This document shows positions 6,750-10,700 of a DNA stretch of 10,700 bases, in pieces; position 1 is the stretch's first letter; the number at the start of each line of letters is the position of its first letter. The stretch is from an uncultured Rhodanobacter sp. (GTDB taxonomy: Bacteria > Pseudomonadota > Gammaproteobacteria > Xanthomonadales > Rhodanobacteraceae). A program made the translations under genes and the position numbers. Location: NCBI GenBank assembly GCA_903827735.1, contig CAIKJM010000387.1, positions 1 through 10,700 of the forward strand. Direction: 5' to 3'. The notes beneath the pieces are model-generated. The model ran no database searches. It was not told the origin of the DNA and saw nothing but the letters and a program-made list of their open reading frames with translations.

Positions 6750-7208
6750 ATGAGCACGAACGACCATGATGTAAAGATTCTCAACGGCCTGATCGAGACC
6801 ACCATCGACAGCGCCGAGGGCTATGAAGAAGCAGCCAAGGACGCCGACAATTCGCGATTCACCGCGATCTTTCAGAGCCGCGGCTCCGAGCGTCACCAGG
6901 CAGCGTCCAAGCTGCAGCAGCAGGTGATTGCGTTGGGTGGCAAGCCGCAGGACAGCGGCACCGTGTTGGCATCGGCGCATCGCGTATTCGTCAATCTGCG
7001 TCATACGATCAGCAAGGGCGATACCGCTGTTGTCGACGAAGTCGAGCGCGGCGAAGATCACATCAAGGCCAAGTTCGAAGACGCGTTGAAGGACAACGAG
7101 ATATCCGCACCCACCAAGCAGGTCATCACCGACACGTATGCATCGGTGCGCCAGGGCCACGACCAGATGCGCGATCTGAAGCACGCGCTGCATAACCAGC
7201 AGAGCTGA
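6750..7208 (+). CDS. PA2169 family four-helix-bundle protein (DUF2383)
   Basis: The start at ATG 6750 is fixed by AGGAG six nt upstream; the 152-residue protein begins MSTNDHDVK. It is almost wholly helical, with a ferritin-like arrangement of acidic and His residues: GYEEAAKDA (24-32, Glu26/Glu27), SERHQ (46-50, Glu47 and His49), GEDHIKAKFEDAL (Glu102 and His104) and GHDQMRDLKHAL with His137. The PA2169/DUF2383 family consists of such four-helix bundles, often of about 150 residues, in proteobacteria. Their biochemical role is not settled, and a stress link is suggested by gene neighbourhoods. The two repeated E-x-H spacings are compatible with a metal site but do not prove one. The gene ends at a strong intrinsic terminator and appears to be a single-gene unit. 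Confidence 0.87.
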   Translation: MSTNDHDVKILNGLIETTIDSAEGYEEAAKDADNSRFTAIFQSRGSERHQAASKLQQQVIALGGKPQDSGTVLASAHRVFVNLRHTISKGDTAVVDEVERGEDHIKAKFEDALKDNEISAPTKQVITDTYASVRQGHDQMRDLKHALHNQQS

Positions 7209-7245
7209 GTTTTGAACGCACTGCGTTAAAGCGTGACAGTTAGAA

Positions 7246-7275
7246 AGAAAGCCGCCTCAGGGCGGCTTTCTTTTT
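7246..7275. terminator. Intrinsic terminator, probably bidirectional
   Basis: AGAAAGCCGCC (7246-7256) and GGCGGCTTTCT (7261-7271) form an 11-bp stem with a TCAG loop, followed by more T residues to 7275. On the other strand the stem is followed by a TTTCTTTCT-like tract. It sits 37 bases after the PA2169-family stop and about 70 bases past the end of the minus-strand catalase-like gene, so it can serve both. Confidence 0.9.
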
Positions 7276-7344
7276 GACGGGCTTGGCGTGGTCGAACAAC
7301 GTTGTTACAGGCGATCACGGTCCATCGATGGCCAGCCTTGTGCG

Positions 7345-8445
7345 TCACACCGGCGGCAACGACGTCGGCTCGGCGATCGATACCTTGTTTTGCCGCGCGC
7401 GGATTTTCGACATCGTGTCGTACACCACTTTGCGCACGCGCATGATTGAGCCAATCGGACGATGCGCCGCCAGACCGTGCCACGGACTGAACGACATACC
7501 GTCGTCGATCGCCGCCGAGCGCGACTCGGACCAGGCGATCTGCTGCGGCGCGCTGATGTGGGCGACGGTGATAAACGGGCTCTTGTCTTCCGGCCATGGC
7601 ACGGAGGCATCCTCGATCGGCATGGCGTCGATATCGGTGCACAGCTGCACGCGAAGCTCCCACAGCGCGTCGTTCTGGGCGAAATACGCGTTCACCGCGT
7701 CGCGGATACCGTTGGGCTTGTCATGCAGGTCCACCGGCGCGTCGGTCAGGGCCTTCAGCGCAGGCGAGGCGGGAGCAATGGAAAATTTGGCAACATACGG
7801 GCCGTAGAGGGAGGGTACCTGGCTATAAAACGTCTCGCCGAGGATATTCGTTTCTGGATGGCCACCCATGGCGATGACGGTGCCGCTCTTGCCGCCGAGA
7901 GCTTCGATCACTTTTTCGGTACCGCGAGCCAGCGCGGAAAAAGCCTTCTTCAGCGACTCACCCTTGTCAGTGGTGGAGGCCAGCAGCTTCAGGTTTTTCA
8001 GAAAGTGTTTGGCATCGGGCGCGCCGAACGCCGGGCCGTTGACCATGACGAAATCCTGCGTGGTGTCGCTCTCGCTGCCGGGCAGACGGTCGCCCTCCAC
8101 GCCGATCAGCTTGATCGCCAGCGCACGCGGCGTGGAAACCTTGTCGTCCAGCACGTCGCCGGGCACGGTGGAGAAGCGCAAGACCGCCGGATAGGTGCCG
8201 GCCTTGGCAAACAGCCCTTGCGCCAATACCGGTGGCAGATGGTCGAGCACGCGCACTTCGCCCGTGAGCAGGCCATGGCTCTTGGCGTGCACGCCGCGCA
8301 GGCCGTGCTTGGTGTCTTCGAACGTGGTGTGGCTGATTTTTTCCAGTGTTTCGATCAAGCCATGAATCGTTTCGGTTTCGCCGTCCTCCGGTTTCTCGAA
8401 GGACGCCTGGTACACCAGCGGGGCAGCGGGGACAGTGCTTGTCAT
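7345..8445 (-). CDS. Catalase-like heme protein (catalase family, short form)
   Basis: This 366-residue protein belongs to the short catalase-related group (SrpA-like), much shorter than a typical catalase of roughly 480 residues or more and lacking the C-terminal extensions. Core heme-pocket features are present: RGVHAKSHG with distal His53, LRFST (89-93), DFVMVNGPAF with distal Asn136, and near the C-terminus RKVVY, where Arg338 and Tyr342 give the R-x3-Y proximal heme ligand spacing. There is no visible signal peptide, so it is probably cytoplasmic. Related proteins act as peroxidases with weak or no catalase activity, so breakdown of organic peroxide is as likely as that of hydrogen peroxide (family knowledge). 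The start at 8445 has only a weak binding site (CGGAA, about 8-9 nt away). A terminator upstream separates it from the stress-protein gene. Confidence 0.92.
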   Translation of the reverse strand: MTSTVPAAPLVYQASFEKPEDGETETIHGLIETLEKISHTTFEDTKHGLRGVHAKSHGLLTGEVRVLDHLPPVLAQGLFAKAGTYPAVLRFSTVPGDVLDDKVSTPRALAIKLIGVEGDRLPGSESDTTQDFVMVNGPAFGAPDAKHFLKNLKLLASTTDKGESLKKAFSALARGTEKVIEALGGKSGTVIAMGGHPETNILGETFYSQVPSLYGPYVAKFSIAPASPALKALTDAPVDLHDKPNGIRDAVNAYFAQNDALWELRVQLCTDIDAMPIEDASVPWPEDKSPFITVAHISAPQQIAWSESRSAAIDDGMSFSPWHGLAAHRPIGSIMRVRKVVYDTMSKIRARQNKVSIAEPTSLPPV

Positions 8446-8546
8446 GGGGTGATTCCGGTCGGGGGAAGCCCCATAAGCACACGGCTGCAGTCAACGCGAG
8501 GTGTGGATGGCCGCCATGCCTGTGCTGCGCGCGGATCATCGCCCAC

Positions 8547-8578
8547 AAAAAAGCCGCGCCGGGACACCCAGGCGCGGC
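8547..8578 (-). terminator. Intrinsic terminator for the FMN-binding stress protein gene
   Basis: Read on the minus strand, GCCGCGCC (8571-8578) pairs with GGCGCGGC (8553-8560) across a 10-base loop, and six T residues follow directly (8552 to 8547). It lies about 100 bases downstream of the stop at 8679, so it ends that transcript before the catalase-like gene. Confidence 0.85.
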
Positions 8579-8678
8579 AAAAAGTGCAAACCGACCACTG
8601 CCAGTGCATCGGTGCCGTCGTCGGAGGGGCCGACCGGGCAATGTCACGTTAGTCAGCGGGCGTCTCACATCCTGCGAA

Positions 8679-9173
8679 TTAGCCGAGGTCGACCTTCTTG
8701 TTTTCGCCGAGCTGCGGCGGCTTGCCGGTAATGCGCGCTTTCAGGTAATCGAACGCCACGACCATGCGCGAGCCCGGCGCGTCCCAGTATTCGGCCTGAT
8801 GGACGTCGACCCTCAGCAGCGCCAGGTTGGGGTCAGCCTTACCGTCGGGAAACCACGCTTTGAGCATGTCGTTCCAGTGCGCGTCGATGTCGGCGCGATC
8901 AAACACGAGGCTCGCTTCGCCGGAAAGCGACACAAAGCTGTTATCCGATGCGCTGGCGTAGGAGGCGTTGACCTGATGCTCGCGCTGCACCTGATCGGCT
9001 TTCGGCGAATCGGCGCGTGTGAAAAACCACAGGCGGCCGTCGTCGAAATTTTTCTGACTGGCAACCATCGGGCGACTGCGCAGACGACCGTTGTCTTCGC
9101 TAGTGAGCATGGCGACGCGAGCGTCCTTGATCAAATCCCAGATTTTTTCGCGTTCGTCTTTAGTGCTGGTCAT
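8679..9173 (-). CDS. Pyridoxamine-phosphate-oxidase-like general stress protein (GS26 type)
   Basis: I choose the ATG ending at 9173 (MTSTKDER, 164 residues), which has GGAG about nine nt upstream. The longer frame to 9299 adds residues that look non-coding. The protein has the split-barrel FMN-binding fold: AMLTSEDNGRLRSRPM (21-36), LWFFTRADSPKADQV (48-62), YASASDNSFVSLSGEA (72-87) and AEYWDAP (127-133). These match the general stress protein 26 group (COG3871), of which relatives are known in Xanthomonas. Members bind FMN or FAD, but most have no proven enzymatic activity and are induced by stress. It is not the biosynthetic PdxH, which is longer and keeps PLP-binding residues not seen here. 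The gene is divergent from a DUF3309 gene and followed by its own terminator. Confidence 0.9.
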   Translation of the reverse strand: MTSTKDEREKIWDLIKDARVAMLTSEDNGRLRSRPMVASQKNFDDGRLWFFTRADSPKADQVQREHQVNASYASASDNSFVSLSGEASLVFDRADIDAHWNDMLKAWFPDGKADPNLALLRVDVHQAEYWDAPGSRMVVAFDYLKARITGKPPQLGENKKVDLG

Positions 9174-9244
9174 GAGGCGTGACTCCGGTAGAGGAGCACT
9201 GACGCTGACAGCGGCTCGGTGAATACGAGGGCAAACCCATGCAT

Positions 9245-9278
9245 GCATCGCAACGACATGGCCTGGATGCTGCGATGC
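9245..9278. repeat. 8-bp inverted repeat in the divergent promoter region
   Basis: GCATCGCA (9245-9252) and TGCGATGC (9271-9278) are perfect inverted copies with 18 bases between them. The site lies between the divergent stress-protein and DUF3309 genes, so an operator is possible. Arms of 8 bp can also arise by chance in GC-rich DNA. Confidence 0.4.
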
Positions 9279-9394
9279 GCCATTCAGCCCCGCGGCCATT
9301 AGTCACACGGCCTATACGCAGCGGTAGTGCAGGATGCGCCACCCGGGTGCTGCACGCACCCTAACCTATTGCAACGCTGACGGAGACTCCGCCC

Positions 9395-9550
9395 ATGCTC
9401 GTTACCATCCTTCTGGTTATTCTTGTTCTGGCACTTATCGGCGGTCTGCCGCACTGGGGCTACTCGCGTTCGTGGGGCTATGGCCCGAGCGGCGGCCTGG
9501 GCCTAATCGTGGTGATCCTGATCGTACTGCTGTTGATGGGCCGCATCTAA
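9395..9550 (+). CDS. DUF3309 family small membrane protein, 51 aa
   Basis: ATG 9395 is preceded by GGAG at 9382-9385 with nine nt spacing, and the stop TAA ends at 9550. The protein has two hydrophobic segments, LVTILLVILVLALIGGL (2-18) and LGLIVVILIVLLLMG (35-49). They are joined by the diagnostic PHWGYSRSWGYGPSGG (19-34), the signature of DUF3309 (usual form PxWPYSRGWGYGPSGG). Such proteins of about 50 residues are widespread in proteobacteria, sit in the inner membrane as a helical hairpin, and have no established function. They are often found beside general-stress genes, as here. It appears to be a single-gene unit with a terminator directly downstream. Confidence 0.93.
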   Translation: MLVTILLVILVLALIGGLPHWGYSRSWGYGPSGGLGLIVVILIVLLLMGRI

Positions 9551-9576
9551 GTAAAAGCTGCACCCGTTTCGTCCTC

Positions 9577-9607
9577 AAAGGCCCGGCAGCGCTGTCGGGC
9601 CTTTTTT
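9577..9607 (+). terminator. Intrinsic terminator after the DUF3309 gene
   Basis: AAAGGCCCG (9577-9585) pairs with CGGGCCTTT (9596-9604), extended inward by G-T, C-G and A-T pairs, and is followed by a T-run to 9607. It lies 26 bases after the DUF3309 stop. On the minus strand the tract after the stem is short (TTTG), so it may help end the TrmO transcript only weakly. Confidence 0.9.
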
Positions 9608-9661
9608 ATGCGCATGGATAGCTGCAGCGTAACGGTGGGATGCGAGCGCGTCTGGCTCTGC

Positions 9662-10201
9662 TCAGCTCTGCAATTTGCGGCGCGGACGCTTGGGGCCGGG
9701 CGCCGAATGCTGGCCCTGGGCGGCGTCGATCGCGTCGATCCATCCGGCGCGCGCGGACGGGAACGCGTCGGCGTAGGGGACGTAGGGTTTGATATCGAGA
9801 ATCGGCGTGCCGTCCAGCAGATCCATCCCACGCACGCGCAGCGCGCGATCGTCGACCGCGATCAGTTCGACCGCCGACAGCCCGATTGGATTCGGCCGAT
9901 GCGGTGAGCGGGTTGCCAGCACGCTGCGTTTGCCGCCACCGCGCGGCGGTCGCACCTCGGCTTTCCAGCCCTCGCTGCGATGAAAAACGAACACCAGCCA
10001 GATGCGCTCGAACCCTGCTAGATCACGAAAGGCCGACGTGGGAATGCCTTCGACGAATTCGATCGTGGCTTCGGCCGTTTCTCCGCTTTCAGTGCCTTCG
10101 ACCACGGTGGGCTGATGCGGCGCGTCGATGCGTTGGGCATACGGCGAGCGCGCAAAGGCGATGGGTGAATAGGCGGGGCGCTCGCTGAGTACGTCTGACA
10201 T
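9662..10201 (-). CDS. trmO: tRNA (N6-threonylcarbamoyladenosine37-N6)-methyltransferase TrmO, short form
   Basis: This 179-residue protein is the TrmO/TsaA (YaeB, UPF0066) family enzyme. It uses S-adenosylmethionine to add a methyl group to t6A37 next to the anticodon of some threonine tRNAs. Family motifs are clear: AYSPIAFARSPYA at the start (10-22), GFERIWLVFVFHRS (63-75), TRSPHRPNPIGLS (97-109, the SAM-binding and most conserved block) and MDLLDGTPILDIKPYVPYAD (126-145). The start at 10201 has a distant GGGA. Escherichia coli TrmO is about 235 residues with an added C-terminal domain; this protein stops soon after the beta-barrel core, with a basic tail KRPRRKLQS. Short versions occur in other bacteria and archaea, so it need not be defective. 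Confidence 0.93.
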   Translation of the reverse strand: MSDVLSERPAYSPIAFARSPYAQRIDAPHQPTVVEGTESGETAEATIEFVEGIPTSAFRDLAGFERIWLVFVFHRSEGWKAEVRPPRGGGKRSVLATRSPHRPNPIGLSAVELIAVDDRALRVRGMDLLDGTPILDIKPYVPYADAFPSARAGWIDAIDAAQGQHSAPGPKRPRRKLQS

Positions 10202-10387
10202 TGTGCAAGTATCCCATCCTCAACGCTTGCGCGCTGCCTGACGATCTTGCTCGTCATGGCGACCCATGCAGGCTCAGCCGCGATAGATATCCCTCGCTCC
10301 ATGCCAAACAGCCTTCTGCGCGCTTCCCAAATTCCCGCGGCGCGCGCACCATGCATCGCCTCCATAAAATGTTCAAAGTGATTGCCC

Positions 10388-10700
10388 ATGAGCCATGACG
10401 ACGATGATTTCGAAACCGAGTTCGACTTTGACGAAGCCGATGACGATTCGGTCGAGTCGCAGGTCTGGCAGCTGCTGCGGCTGATCAATCCGGGCGACGA
10501 CGACATGGCCATGCAGCAGTTCGTCGACTACCGCGAGGCGGTGGCCGAGGTCGAGCCCGAAGACGTGGTACCGGTAGAGGTGATCGGTCGCGTGATCGAC
10601 TGGCGCTCGGGCTTTATCGTGGACGAGCACGATCTGCGCTCGCTGGTGCAGGCGATCGACGAGCTGGCCTCGCGCTGGAACCTCACGATCGACTGGAACG
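10388..10700 (+). CDS. Acidic conserved protein, DUF6630-like, cut by the right edge
   Basis: The frame opens at ATG 10388 and runs off the window after 104 codons. The first 23 residues are very acidic (MSHDDDDFETEFDFDEADDD...), followed by ESQVWQLLRLINPGDDDMAMQQFVDYREAV and then VIGRVIDWRSGFIVDEHDLRSLVQAIDELASRWNL. The LLRLINPGD segment reminds me of DUF6630 proteins, but this is memory and not a search, so I hold it loosely. No strong Shine-Dalgarno precedes the ATG. A CATAAAAT stretch at 10360-10367 could be a -10 box for a short leader. The gene is divergent from trmO. The codon choice, with mostly G or C in third position, supports real coding. Confidence 0.75.
   Translation, partial: MSHDDDDFETEFDFDEADDDSVESQVWQLLRLINPGDDDMAMQQFVDYREAVAEVEPEDVVPVEVIGRVIDWRSGFIVDEHDLRSLVQAIDELASRWNLTIDWN

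Noticed and set aside
7462..8652. Long plus-strand frame opposite the catalase-like gene
   Set aside because: A shadow frame in GC-rich DNA; the minus strand carries conserved heme-pocket motifs and the plus reading has none.
9174..9299. N-terminal extension of the GS26-type protein
   Set aside because: The extra 42 residues do not resemble the family, whose proteins start close to MTSTKDER, and this stretch holds the divergent promoter region.
1..10700. CRISPR array, tRNA, rRNA, complete IS or phage module
   Set aside because: No regularly spaced repeats, no cloverleaf or rRNA-like blocks, and only one decayed transposase fragment were seen on reading both strands.

Overview
The window looks like chromosomal DNA from a GC-rich gammaproteobacterium of the Xanthomonadales/Lysobacterales. 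A Rhodanobacteraceae relative such as Dyella, Luteibacter or Rhodanobacter is my best guess. This rests on base composition (about 65% GC in a 60-base sample of the transporter gene) and on the mix of protein families, not on a marker gene, so the family-level call is inference.

Left end (1-2100) reads as an accessory patch. An edge-truncated ORF ends in a proline-rich tail, and a 48-codon ORF follows in the same frame after a single TAG. Next comes a secreted alpha/beta hydrolase whose GC is visibly lower (about 52% in a 60-base sample), and then the C-terminal remnant of an IS30-family transposase.

Middle (2104-6023): two minus-strand genes, an exported acetyl-esterase-like hydrolase followed by a membrane acyltransferase of the OafA/acyltransferase-3 family, lie 93 bp apart and probably form one transcription unit. 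A divergent plus-strand gene encodes a dicarboxylate/amino-acid:cation symporter. About 460 bp of regulatory or leader DNA separates the two units.

Right part (6195-9607) is a run of small stress-type genes: a 43-residue lipoprotein, a PA2169/DUF2383 four-helix protein, a catalase-like heme protein, a general-stress FMN-binding (pyridoxamine-phosphate-oxidase-like) protein and a 51-residue DUF3309 membrane protein. Clear hairpin terminators follow several of them, so they are mostly single-gene units with a shared theme rather than one operon. The window closes with a short form of the tRNA m6t6A37 methyltransferase TrmO on the minus strand and, divergent from it, an acidic conserved protein cut by the right edge.

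I do not see a CRISPR array, rRNA, tRNA, an intact mobile element or a convincing new multi-gene system. The points most worth a second look are the in-frame amber junction with its 10-bp inverted repeat at the left end, the esterase/acyltransferase pair, and the stress cluster with its very small membrane and lipoprotein genes.
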